Positions 45,721-57,004 of a stretch of 64,000 nt of DNA are shown here, piece by piece (the first letter of the stretch is position 1; each line of letters starts with the position of its first letter). The translations under genes and the position numbers were made by a program. Below the pieces are notes generated by a model. It did not search any database. It was not told where the DNA came from and was given only the letters and a program-made list of their open reading frames with translations. The DNA comes from Dryomyza anilis (lineage: Eukaryota; Arthropoda; Insecta; Diptera; Dryomyzidae). Location of the stretch: assembly GCA_951804985.1 (NCBI GenBank), contig OX638131.1, positions 38,657,544 to 38,721,543 on the forward strand, given 5' to 3'.

Positions 45721-48173
45721 TCTTGAAAATTTAATTTTTATTTCAAAAATTCCCGCTATTTTTCATTTTTAAGCTTGAAACCAAATAGGGCAGAATCAGG
45801 CACTAGGATGGAATTAGGGTTTTTTACCTTACATAGGCAAATAATATATCTGGAGAGTGGACATATAATTGGCAGCATTTGATACAAAATACTCCTTTTT
45901 CTGGTTAAAACTTTCGGAATAAAATATTTTAAACTGGCTTACGTTTTGTCTAGGGAATATAGGAAAAATATTGAGTCAATTAAAAATCAAGCAATGATCG
46001 TTTCCACAAATATAGGTCTACGTTTAAAGTTAAAAAGTTGGTATACTACTTTTATGCCTTTTTTGGATTTTGAAAGAACTGGTCATAAATCAAACATTAT
46101 TTCTAAATTTTTCATTACTATTTGTTTACGTTTCTTATTCGATTTCGTTCATTATGTGATTAATTTTAATCTTGGAAATATCCAAACTAGATTATTCCAA
46201 AATCATTTCAAACGAATTGAAAATTCCAACATTAATGAAGAAAATCATAACTTTGAACACTTTATGTGACTCTGATATCGTTACGAGATAAATGCGAAGT
46301 CTCAAGACAAATCGAATTAGGGGATTCTCTCCGCCGATCTTTTAGACATAACCCAAAAATTTTCAAAATGCTAATTTGGGGCGTTTTTGTGCGTTTAGTA
46401 AAACGACCATTAGGGTTTATATTTGGAAATAATATTTTCTATATCGATTAAATTATTTTGTTAAAGATCTCCGAGATATGGTAGACTGGGTATATGATAA
46501 AAAATTATATTGTGAAATCCAACCTTATAACATAACCAACATTTTGTTCATTTAATAGGTACTAATGTTACGATTTGTATTGTCCAATTTAAGTGCACAA
46601 ATTCTCATCTGTCATCTTAAACAAAAGTCACATAAACATATATATGTTAATACTTCAAGGTAATACCTCAATTTTCATGCACCAAATAACGCGTAACTCA
46701 AGGCAAAATACGAGGTTTTTCATTAGGTCAAAACTATCAAATTAACAGCTAAAAGCGAAATGAATGCAAGTAATACCGTGACATCTGATGACGATGTCAC
46801 GGTATTAAGAATAAACAGACTGAGCTTAAGTGAAACTAAAGACTTTATATTGTAGACGGAGAATTTATCTCCGACCGCAACAAATCTCGCATTTATTCAT
46901 GGATTAAACGTATGCTTGCCATGTATCGACATTAAAACAAACGGAAGTCTAAATCGGGGCGCATATCAAATGAACACGTCTGAAACATATGACTTATTGT
47001 TGACATGCATAAACATATCAGAATGTCAGTCAATGACAAATACAGAAATGCAATTGTTTTATGCAAACAGAGTACAAATATTTCGCAAATGATATTATTT
47101 TGTGAAATTTTCTAATTAAATCTGAAAATTTTCCAAAGTTCCTTTTACAATTCTCCGCCTAAATTAAATGATTTGAACATGACATGAGAAAACTATAGAA
47201 TTGTCGCAAAATTATATTGAATATCCAGCTGCGACCACAACTAAATCTTCTGCATCACACCCACTGTGCGATGCATGATGCCACACCCGGCTACATGTGA
47301 AATTTCGTGTGAAAAGGTGCAACGCAGCAGCTGCCTTTTTATTTTTGCTGTCTTGTGCCAACCCTCAATTTGGATAGAACTACTGCCATTGATTAAGTGC
47401 GGAAAATGGGCATCGAAATCCGCAACACCGACGCATCGTCGTCGTGTGTTGCACATTTTCATTAGTACCCATGGTTTACGAATTTTATCAGATTCATAAT
47501 TAAATCGAGTTACATCGATCTATCTAGAACACGTGCCCTTGACATCGCTGAGTTTTTCCATATCTTTTCATGTTCTTTGTTATCCTGCGGCGCAGGTCTA
47601 AAATGCATAAATCTTTGAATAAAAGATGCAGCTGAATGGAAAACTGTTTTATTCTATTTCATTCTATTGGTAAATATGAGGGAGAAATAAAGAGATTACG
47701 GGTAAGTGATTGATTAAATCTTCTGGGAGAGGTAAATGAAAAGATCTTGTGTATTCTTCAGAGTATTACATCATAATCTGAATAATTCAGAGACCTTTAA
47801 ACATTTTTTACATGAAAAGAGATCATTTAAAAGTAACAACATCGTTGTTTAGGTAAAACGACATCATATATTTGTTCTAAATTTATTCTCGAAGGTTTAT
47901 AGAATAATATTGTAAAATGTTTTTGTTTACAATTTGAAATTTAAAGTGATATTATTTTGAAATTGTCTTTTTATTGGGACTAATATCATACTAATTGTTT
48001 AGAGATATTCAAATATATTAGTTTAGTCGGACTTTTACTAAAATTATATAAATCACTTCATTTCCTGATATATTATTTTGATTTAATACATTTAGGAGAT
48101 TCAGGAATAAAACGAGTATACACTAAACTTCCGATTTATGTAGATTTGATGTAGGGAATGTCTTTATACTGAC
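45721..48173. other. Single-copy DNA, no recognised gene
   Basis: A 107-codon plus frame at 45946-46269 and a 61-codon frame follow it, but codon use is AT-driven and no motif stands out. A GC-richer island lies at 47220-47600 with CGCAGCAGCTGCC and CCGACGCATCGTCGTCGTG. A minus frame there includes HEISH by chance within an otherwise unfamiliar sequence. Nothing is called as a gene. Confidence 0.35.
46772..46806. repeat. Perfect 13-bp hairpin with 9-base loop
   Basis: AATACCGTGACAT at 46772-46784 and ATGTCACGGTATT at 46794-46806 are exact reverse complements around CTGATGACG. It is isolated, with no T run after it and no neighbouring gene, so no terminator or RNA role is claimed. Confidence 0.85.
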
Positions 48174-48454
48174 TATAAAGGGTTTTTCAATAAGAGCGCT
48201 ACAAAAGTTTTTTTCGAGGGTTTTTTCCAAGGGTTTTTCAACAGGTTTGCCATTTCATGATGGAAAGATATACGAGCCAACAACGAGTCGAAATTATTAA
48301 AATTTACTACCGAAATTCGAATTCGTATATCTTTCCATCATGAAATGGCAAACCTTACTAAAGAGAAATGTCAAAAGAGCGACAAGAAATATGGCGTCGT
48401 TTGCTGTCCCTGTCGCTCTACTTTTGTAGCGTCCCTGTTGAAAAACCCTTTATA
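48174..48454. mobile_element. Fold-back element derived from a Tc1/mariner-like transposon
   Basis: The ends TATAAAGGGTTTTTCAA and GTTGAAAAACCCTTTATA are inverted repeats, extended on both sides by GCGCTACAAAAG / CTTTTGTAGCG(T). TATA edges fit a TA target. A second inverted pair lies inside: GGTTTGCCATTTCATGATGG...AAGATATACGA and its complement ending at GGCAAACC (about 48245-48352). The left inner arm carries a start codon and the first residues of a transposase-like protein (next entry). Both halves thus look derived from the same 5' end of one parent. Confidence 0.8.
48260..48343 (+). pseudogene. Truncated transposase start (helix-turn-helix N-terminus)
   Basis: ATG at 48260 opens a 27-codon frame: MERYTSQQRVEIIKIYYRNS, then NSYIFPS and stop TGA. 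The M(E)xxTxxQRxxIIKxYYxN(S/G) pattern opens many insect Tc3/mariner-like transposases (helix-turn-helix region). From the tail of this stretch the sequence is simply the inverted copy of its own start (GTATATCTTTCCATCATGAAATGG), so the frame ends in inverted DNA. It cannot make an active transposase; the family call is inference from this short motif. Confidence 0.6.
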
Positions 48455-48824
48455 TTGAATATATTGAAAAAAAAAATTGAGTTTATTGTGTACTGTAATT
48501 TGAACTTGTAATAACCCGAATTACATGATCATCATATAGTCTTATTTTCCCTAATAGGTAAAATTTCTATTAGACGATGGAATGATTGGAAATTTTAGAT
48601 AGGGGTATAAAGTGGGAAATTGCAATTTTTGGAAATGTTATTGCATTTTTAGACAAAAAAAACGACTGTCATGAATTACTTTTTTAATCACGATTTTAAT
48701 CAATTTTGTACTTTCTTATTGCTTTTCGAGAACAAGTGAAGAAATGTACTAAAAAAATTTTCTATAGTGCTGGTGTTGGCTTTCAAAAAGTGTGCATGTT
48801 AGATGTGTTCAATGAAAAAAATTT

Positions 48825-49084
48825 TATCGTCGTTGTAGAACGAAAAGTACCCAAATACATTTTTATGAAAAACTTAAATTTCGAGTTTGTTGATTAATAT
48901 TAAAAAAAGTAATAAATGTATTTTTAAAGTTGAAATACCAATTGATAAATTTACATTTTCTTATTATGTGGTAAAAAAATTGAGATCATAGATTAAAAAT
49001 TGACGGATATATAAAGATTTTTGTAAATGAATATTTGGCATTTTGAAAATGTATTTGGTGAATTTTTGTTCTACAACGACGATA
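48825..49084. mobile_element. MITE family D, copy 2
   Basis: The left end TATCGTCGTTGTAGAACGAAAA is almost the exact reverse complement of the right end TTTTTGTTCTACAACGACGATA, and the pairing continues through ACCCAAATACATTTTTA / AAAATGTATTTGGTG. The interior is colinear with 28012-28265. The arms are better preserved than in copy 1. The short frame at 48706-48897 overlaps the left arm by chance. Confidence 0.88.
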
Positions 49085-49310
49085 TTTAAAATTAATGTAT
49101 ATTGTATCTCTTTAAAAGAAATATAAGGAATTTTCTTAATAATTTTACTTAGATTAAATGGTACTAATAAATTGCGATATTGGTTGGGGCAATGTGGGAA
49201 CCATTTTTTTTTTTTTTTTGAAAGTAAAAAATGTATTTAAAGCAAATTTCAATGGAGGACGAGTAGTTGCACAATTTTTTAATTTTAAACTATAGTTTCT
49301 GGTCAATATT

Positions 49311-49735
49311 CCCTTGTAGAAATTTTTTTTCATGGTCATGAAGTGATCATGTCATTATTTGAGATGATCGGTATATGACGAGGCCCATAATGTCCTTGTA
49401 ACGCAGCGTCCTGATCATGTATTGACCTCAGGTCATGATCATGTACTGATCGGGCAATTCCCCATTTTAATATTTACCCGACAATTGCCTTGTCTGAGCC
49501 CGAGCATAATAGGGTTTCTCTCATAAATCTCGATCATTGCCTGATGCTAATTTCATTATCAGGAACAAATAATGTAGCTATGATCGGGAACATTGACTGT
49601 TTAGATAATATAAACTCTGCTATGGTAAGCATAATAAGGGCATGCAAAGGCAATGATCATATTTTCTCTAATAGGGATTACCCAACGAAAACCCGATCAT
49701 TTCCCGATGGCGCATCGGGCAAATTTCTACTAGGG
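49311..49735. mobile_element. MITE family F (CCCT..TAGAAATTT ends)
   Basis: CCCTTGTAGAAATTT at the left and the reverse complement AAATTTCTACTAGGG at the right form the ends. The interior is full of TGATCATG, ATCGGGCAATTCCCC, CCCGATCATTTCCCGATGGCG words, several of them inverted relative to one another. Similar fragments occur near 31745-32530, 48545, 51960-52035, 54780-54880, 55390-55440 and 56630-56765. The target duplication is unclear. Confidence 0.6.
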
Positions 49736-49739
49736 TTTA

Positions 49740-52140
49740 TAAATATTCACTATTTTTTTTTCTTCACATTCATTTTTAGCATCCATATTTTTCCACCATA
49801 ATTTTTTTTATTCATTTCATTAATATTTTTTATACATTTTCAGTGTATTTATATTGTTTATGTTATAAATAAACATGAAATAATACTGAAATAACAAATT
49901 ATTTGCATATTTTTTAAATATTTAACGTTTCTCACTTTAGGCCAGGATTTTTGAAGAGGTCCAAAAATGAGCTGTTTTGAAAAATCGCCCAAAAATCAAT
50001 TAAAATACATAACAATTGTATTATGTTAATGCATAAAGTCAGAGCACGACCCACTCTCAATAATAGACCCTTCAAATGAATTTAAAAAAATATTTAAATG
50101 TATAATTTTTGAAGGCAGATCAAAACGTTTCATACTTTACGCCAGTCTATTCTACAGAAAGACATTCAGTAGTCGGTTTATATAATTTAAAAAAACAAAA
50201 TATAAGAGTAAAAATATATCTAGTTAGATTATGAAAGATCAATTATGAAAAATCAAAACTTACAACCACATTCGTATAAAATGGAACTGGTTTCAATTCT
50301 ATACTGCTCTGTTTTATCGTTATTGAATTCTAAACATGGTGTTTTGTTTGGTATTTGTTTTGTCCTATAGACAGAATATAAAAAAAACCTCATCGAACTC
50401 ACTTTGAAAAACCTCTTCGAACTCACTTTGATGTAAGCTCTAACGAAACCAAATTGGCCGCCAGTAAGCACTTCTTGGCATGTAGTTCGTCCCATTAAAA
50501 TGCGAAATGACATTTTTCCCAATCAAGCGCTGGGAACACAAATTGAAATTGATGTATGTATGCAGAAAAAGAACCAGCAGGATATCCATAGAATAAGGAA
50601 CATTTTTGAGCACTTTTGCAAAAATTATACGTGGGAAGAATGTGGTTTGGTTGGTTTGTTCGTTCGTCGGTTGGACGGTTGACTGGAACCTTAACAAAGT
50701 TTTGTTAATTAGAATTGAAAGCATATGCTACTCGGTGGTTTATTGAAAACAGAATTCAATTAAATTTAATTGCATATTTAAAGAGCAGCAGACTCTCTTC
50801 TCGAGACGATGACAAATTAAATTATTATAGCGACATATTTGGAAAAAATGCATCAAAGAATACCATAGATGGTTGACAGTTGTCCTCAGCAGTCGGTACA
50901 ATATGGTGACTGGTGGAATTTTATAAGATATACCAAAAAAAAAACATAAACACAATATGTGTGTGGTAAAAAAATAAATAAAAAGTCGTGGAAAACACCA
51001 AATTACAAAGCTATACAAGACAAGGACGGAAGCAAAACGTTATGACGACAGCTGTCAAAATATGTTGACATAATAACGGGAGTTTACGTAAGGAATGCCG
51101 CCGCAAAGTACAACTAGGATCAGCCAAATCCAGAAGCAGTGAAATGAGGTATCAAAACATTCAAGAAAACTCGTTGTTTTGACAACAGAATAATCGGTGG
51201 TTTTGTTTTTTTGTTCAGGTTTTCGTATATCGTACAATAGAACGAACAACTACTGAACGCATACGTCATGTAAAATGTCATTGTTTTTGTTTTTTTCGAT
51301 ATGTTTGTGATTTTTTTTAGCTTTTTGTGTTTTCCGATTTGTTTGTGATTTTTTTTTTGTGATTTGCTGATTATGTCTTCTGTAATGTTGACAAGGAAGC
51401 GCGTTACACTGCATTGTTTCATGTCAATTTGGTATTTTATTTTTTTGCCATTGTGACAGTATTGTTTGTGCTATTTGTAGGGCTTAAAATGTTTTTATTT
51501 GCAACACTCTAATTTGTATCGTTTGACATTTGTAATATTTTTAATTTGACATTTATGGTTGTCACTTTGAAGTCATGCTGTTCTTTGAGGTTTTCTCGCA
51601 ATACAATATAATATTTTTGAATGATAATGTTGCTCTTTTGTGATAAAAATAATGTTATTTTAAAAAACTTTTGACTACAGCATTTTTACAACTATAGAAT
51701 TATTCTTGAAATGAAATCTCGAACATAATGGTATTTTTTCGCTCTACGAAATAACAAAATCGTAGTGGACTTGTGTTATTTTTTAAGTGTAGAAGTTTTA
51801 GAGTTCAAAACTTCAAATAAAATTTATTAATTGATGGCAAAAGCTTCGAAAAAGATCGTTATCACCAAAAGTAAGTGAGCGGCGAAGGACATTTTCACAT
51901 TTTAAATGCATCTTTTACGATTTTAAAATAGAGATTATTTTGGGGTAATGATCAGAAAAATCATTGAAGATTTTTAATGTCATAACCCGATCGACATGAT
52001 CTGGCTATCACCAACAGGGCAAACTTCGAGTAGAAATGATAAATTTGATTACATCCAAATTGTTATTGTGATTAAAACAATATGTTATATTTTCGAATCT
52101 TATATAACAAATTTTTTTAATTAATCTTTTATTTTTTTTT
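49740..52140. other. AT-rich DNA with no recognised gene
   Basis: AACCTC(A/T)TCGAACTCACTTTGA is duplicated at about 50388-50430. A family F-like fragment sits at about 51945-52035 (CATAACCCGATCGACATGATC). Frames of up to 100 codons on the minus strand near 51120-51422 are Lys/Phe-rich without motifs. Confidence 0.4.
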
Positions 52141-52146
52141 ATAATA

Positions 52147-53120
52147 CTAGCAGGGACGAGTGCTTCGTTGTGGACATTTTTTTTATTGGTGTTGTAAATG
52201 TAGCAACCAAAACAAAAATAATTCTTCGCAAAAAAATCTTTTCATAAGACTGTTCTTCCCCGTAGAAATTTTCCCCATGATATTCTTTCCCAAAAAATGA
52301 TTTCCCGTAGTATTCTTACCGGTAGAATTCTTCCCCGTTGAGATTTTCCCAGTAGAAGTTTTAGTGTGGTGAATTTTAGTGTGATGAGTTTGTGTGCGGT
52401 GAGTTTTTGTGTAATGTATTTTAGTTTGATGAATTTTAGTGTGGTGAGTTTTAGTTTGGTGAGTTTAGTGTGGTGAGTTTTAGTATGGTGAATTTCGGTG
52501 TGGTGAGTTTAGGTGTGATGAGTTTAGGTTTGGTGAGTTTAGGTGTGGTGAGTTTAGGTGTGGTGAATTTAGGTGTGGTGAATTTCGGTGTGGTGAGTTT
52601 AAAGAATTTCGGTTGAAATATATTTTGATATCACTGTAATAACTATCGAGCCGGCCTCAGCAGTCCAGAGGTAGCGCGCTGGACTTGCATTCTGAAGGTC
52701 TCGGGTTCGAATCCCGGCTTGGGCATGGGCGCTCGTGGTGAAATTAACCACAAAACCGTAGGGAATAGATTTCACAGTACAATGGATATAGTCTGCCTGA
52801 GTGCTGTGGATCTTAGTAGATATTCCAAAAAAAAAAAAAAAAAAAAAACTATCGACATAAACCATCTTGAAAATTGGGGTACCACTTGTCCAATACCGCC
52901 CACATTCGGCGAGACTGTTTACAATGGATAAATATAACGTTGACCAATATTTAATTAAATTTGCTATCCCAATTGCTGATATAATGTGTTATCGTTTGGG
53001 TTATATGGAAGGTGCCATGCCCAGTCCACCAATATATCAGATATAGCCTATACTCGGCCCGGACCAAAGATACATATTGTGTTGAAGGATACTGTAGAAT
53101 CCTTCAAAGTTTGCAATACA
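52147..53120 (-). mobile_element. Non-autonomous Helitron, copy 3 (minus strand, carries a SINE)
   Basis: On the minus strand the 3' end reads CGTCCCTGCTAG|T at 52147. Going inward it has the same order as the copy at 38769-41150: the GTAGAATTC-type minisatellite (about 52252-52345), the 15-bp repeat (GTGTGGTGAGTTTTA, about 52345-52600), then GTGCCATGCCC and ATATAGCCTAT words of the 282-bp unit. The SINE at 52650-52847 interrupts it. The 5' end is decayed; 53120 is an approximate limit. Confidence 0.65.
52650..52847 (+). mobile_element. Poly-A SINE with tRNA-like head, nested in a Helitron
   Basis: The head GCCGGCCTCAGCAGTCCAGA..GGTAGCGCGCTGG (A box) ... GGGTTCGAATCCC (B box, 52703-52715) is tRNA-like, followed by a unique body and a 21-22-base A tail. 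The direct repeat ACTATCGA flanks it at 52642-52649 and 52848-52855. The body and tail differ from the ATT-tailed SINE family, so this is a second SINE family. The 88-codon minus frame and the 70-codon plus frame here are incidental. Confidence 0.93.
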
Positions 53121-55257
53121 AAATTAATTAATTCAAATCATTTTAGTTCTGTGTATTTAATTCAATTAGATTTCTCTTGATCAATATATAAATTCTCATC
53201 AAAATAATATTTCTCCGCATAGTTAATTAATTTACAGATATATAAACTTATTAAAAAGTTATTAAAATATTCCTGTATGTTCAAAGTTTCGATATATTTC
53301 GTATTTAATTTTGATTGACATCAAATTTATTTTTGTTGGCTATTCCAAAATTAAAAATTCATGTATTTCAATCTCAATCAAACTGTTTTAGTTCAGTGAC
53401 ACGAATTTAATACGATTTTTCTTGTCAAATATAAGAATTTCGAACGAAAGTAATTTCCGAATTTAGAGATTTGTATTGCTACATCGTCCATAATATAACT
53501 GATCTATTTTTTTAATATCTACAGAGATATATGTATGATTTTATGAGGCTTAATGCCTTAAAGATTATATTAAAAAAATCTTGCAAACCTGGTTGCACCG
53601 CAATGCGTCATTTTGTTGTTCATAAAATGATGGGGGTTCCGCGAGAATTTATACGCACTGCTTCAACTTGACGTTAATAACATTAATAACACTAAGCTGC
53701 TGCTGCTCTGTGGCCGATAACTGAATGCCAAAAAGACCTGTAAAAAGTACTACTCAGTGAGGTAAAACTAAAACTACCCGTTGTTGCAAAAATACAACCG
53801 CAACATGTCGCAAACACTTTGCGTATTAATCAAAGCGCAAATAAATGTTTGCAAATGTGACGTTAAACTGCATCAAACGCGTTTGCAGCAAGTGTAACGT
53901 GTAACGCACCGCCCTGCACCGTCCTGCACCGACCACTGTATCAACGTTCGGTCGTTTCGGTCACAACAACACGCGACAGTTGTGACAAATTTTACGTAAT
54001 TTGATACTTTATGCGGCAACGCAATTTCAGACATGAAAATTAAATAGTTTGAAACCAGGTAGATTTAAATATCGCGGCGCACAACCGCCGCCGTTGACAC
54101 ATGACGTTCGTAGTCATCAACGTCATTCACAGCGCTCACTCTCACTCACTCACTCACTGCAAAGTCATGTCGAAAAGAGCAAAAACTGTCTGCTGCATGT
54201 GTGAAACTGATGAAGAATGTCGGTGAAAAACACTTAAAAATTAGTCACTGTTGAAGCAGCACGTGTCATGTTGCTACGTCACGTTAGTCACACACGCACT
54301 CACGACACGTTTGTTCGATTTCATTTTCAAGTTGTTGCGGAATTTGATACCTATCCCGGAAAAGCATTTACTCACATGCTATGCTGCGTCATGCCAGTTC
54401 AAATGCGTAACGTTACGGGTCACATTTTAGGGCACTTTTTTTAAATATTGATTCTCTGAAATAGGTTCTATTTGAATGTTGTCATTTAAAACTAGTTCGA
54501 TTCAAAGGGCATATTCGAAAAGTGAGTTAGTTTAAATTATTCAATAACACTGCACAACAAATGATGGACTTTTTTCTATCATACATATATATTTTAGACT
54601 TTGACTTTTTACGGATTTGATTTTTTTAAGTAGTCTTATTTCATTTGTATTTCCCTAGCTGTAGTATTTCGAATGGAATATGTAGAAAATCAGAAAATTC
54701 AAATTGGAGAACAGTTTTTTTTTTTTTAAATAAAGATAATTCAGAAATTATAATAGTGTCTTGACAACGAAGTGAACATTGAATTTTTTTCCGACCAGTT
54801 GTTACATGACGAATTTGATCGGACCATAACTATGTTTATCCTAATAGTGTAAATTTCTACTCGGGTCTCAAATTTAGTGCTCGTTTAGCTTAATCACTTT
54901 AGAGTTTCTAGCAATTTGCATTCAAATTTTGACAATTATGGAGCTTTAAATAGTTTTCCTGTGAAGTATATCGTTCTGAAACGGATATGTTATTTCATCA
55001 TGGGCAACAATTTTTCATTCTGAAGACAATAGACAGTTTGCTCAAGCTTTTACTATAAAGTTATGTATAATTAAAAAATTATTGAATTTATTAACATTCA
55101 CTTAATTGTGATATATAGACAGTGAGTAAATGATGTCAATATAAAAAAATAACTTCTCTTCAGAACTAATAATCTTAACAAAGACATTACACCTTTATCT
55201 TTTCAAATATATATTTGATTTCCCTTTTGCAAACCCTCAAATGTAGACAATTTGACT
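53121..55257. other. Single-copy region with a GC-richer island at 53580-54430
   Basis: The island has CGCACCGCCCTGCACCGTCCTGCACCGACC (a CTGCACCG triplication), GGCGCACAACCGCCGCCG, TCACTCTCACTCACTCACTCACTGC and several ACGTT/TGACGTT words. It is the most conspicuous balanced-composition island in the window. No open frame has a motif. It is a candidate cis-regulatory region; this is inference. Confidence 0.35.
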
Positions 55258-55920
55258 TAAAATTGTGACAAACTCAGACATGGTAGACAAAATTCGAGAT
55301 CGGCACCGCGGAATTACCCTAAAATCATTAACAAATCAGAAGATAAATAAAATTGAATATTTAACGGAATGTGTTATATGGCATACCCTAATAGAAATGG
55401 TGCTTGGATTCAACTGAAAGTGATCATATTTTCCCTATACATTGGTGAAATTACTGATAGTAAGATAAATAAAGTTATATTTGTGACAAACAGTAGTATT
55501 TGTTGTAATTATATAGTATGCTATTAGACTGATTGAAAATTGTATAGACCATAAAATTGTGACAAAATCAGATATGGTAGTGAGAATTCAAGTTCGGCGG
55601 CACTGAATTACCCTAAAATCATTACCAAATCGGATTATATAATATTATTATTATATAAAAAAAATTATTGCAATGTGTTGTATTTTTACCTTAATACAAA
55701 TTATGCTAAGGTCGTGATCGGGAAGCGATTAAGGTAATTTTAGCTAGTCCGACGATTAAAATGTACAATTTAAGCTATAAATGATCATATTTTCCCTAAT
55801 ACATTAGTTAAATTACTGAAAATAGTAAGATAAATAAAGTTATATTTGTGGTAAACATAAGTTTTTGTTGTAATTATACTATACAATTACAACAAATCAT
55901 GCAATACTAATTGAAAATTA
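55258..55920. repeat. Tandem duplication, period about 300-370 bp
   Basis: AAATTGTGACAAA(C/A)TCAGA(C/T)ATGGTAG...ATTCGAGATCGGC / AATTCAAGTTCGGC...GAATTACCCTAAAATCATTA occurs at about 55260 and 55556. TGATCATATTTTCCCTA(A)TACATT...AGATAAATAAAGTTATATTTGTG occurs at about 55421 and 55782. Indels (TATTATTATTATATA in the second copy) explain the two spacings. It is non-coding. Confidence 0.8.
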
Positions 55921-57004
55921 TAAAGAGCTAAAAATTGTAAGAGTGAATGTTTATTATGCCCTTTCCTATTTCGAAAAATTATAATCTTTAAATAATGCAA
56001 AAGTTTTGAAAGAATAAAATAATATTTTATTGAAATTATATAAAATATGGAACCATGTAAGTCACATTTTCACGAAAAACACATATTATACTCTGTGGTT
56101 GTCTTTTATCGCTGCTTTTAACCCGTTTAAACAACCCATTACCATTCTCTGATTCTGGTTAATATGTTAAACTGTAGTTGTAAAACATTTATTTATGCTG
56201 TTGATGACTTTACTGCTGCACTGTGGCAGAGATGTACTGACAAACATAATTTTGTTTTTTTTTTTTGGTACTGCCGCTGTAAATCATTTTAGTTGCTTTT
56301 AAATGCGACATTTATTTGCGTGTGAAATTAAGTTAACACTGTCGCAAATTATTAAATTGGTAAATGTAAATATTGCGCCAACATTTTAGAAATATTTTGG
56401 AATCACTATAGAGAGTGATTTATACCATATTTTCTATCAACAGATAATGGTTTTATTGCATGGGTTATAAGAAGATTTTTCACGTCATTTAGTAGAAGCC
56501 AAGCATTGAATATCGCACATCAAATGTGATGATAATTTTAGGTGTACAAAATTCAACTTTTATATTTTGTTTAAATATTTTTCAACTTTATTTTGTGCCG
56601 CTTTTCACATTTCAATTGCCCCATAAGGCCTCTTCCCTCGTAGAAATTGTGCTAGAATCATGATCAATGACTGCTCATTGTAAATTTTCCTGTTTATAAC
56701 CTGATCAGTTATATGGAGATCATCATCTGGTTATGATCATATTTACCATATAGGTAAAATTTCTTCTAATTTCTTCATTTTTGGAACCTGCACAAAAAGT
56801 GAAAGGGTACACTTACTTATTGGTGTTACCAGAGATCAGAAATAATAACTATTAACCTTTATTTCCATTTTGTTTTTCACTAAGCGATATTGTTTTTCAA
56901 AAAATATAAAGGTCTTTGGTTGAGATATACTTTTTATTTTTAAAAAATAGAGGTTTTGGTTGACTTTTGTTAGAAAATGGTGTTTAGACTATTACGTTGT
57001 TTTT
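55921..57004. other. AT-rich DNA with a family F-like fragment
   Basis: CCCTCGTAGAAATTGTGCTAG...CTGATCAGTTATATGGAGATCATC...ATATAGGTAAAATTTCT at about 56634-56772 resembles family F ends. There is nothing else of note. Confidence 0.45.

Noticed and set aside
45946..46269. 107-codon open frame as a host gene
   Set aside because: No recognisable domain, AT-driven composition, no splice or promoter context; long enough to arise by chance in this much AT-rich DNA.
47241..47462. Minus-strand frame with an HEISH motif, like a zinc metalloprotease HExxH
   Set aside because: The required downstream spacing (HExxHxxGxxH) is not met and the rest of the 73 residues does not resemble a metzincin; a chance match is likely.
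52650..52724. Functional tRNA gene
   Set aside because: A and B boxes are present but the acceptor stem does not close, a long body and A tail follow, and a target duplication flanks it; it is a SINE.
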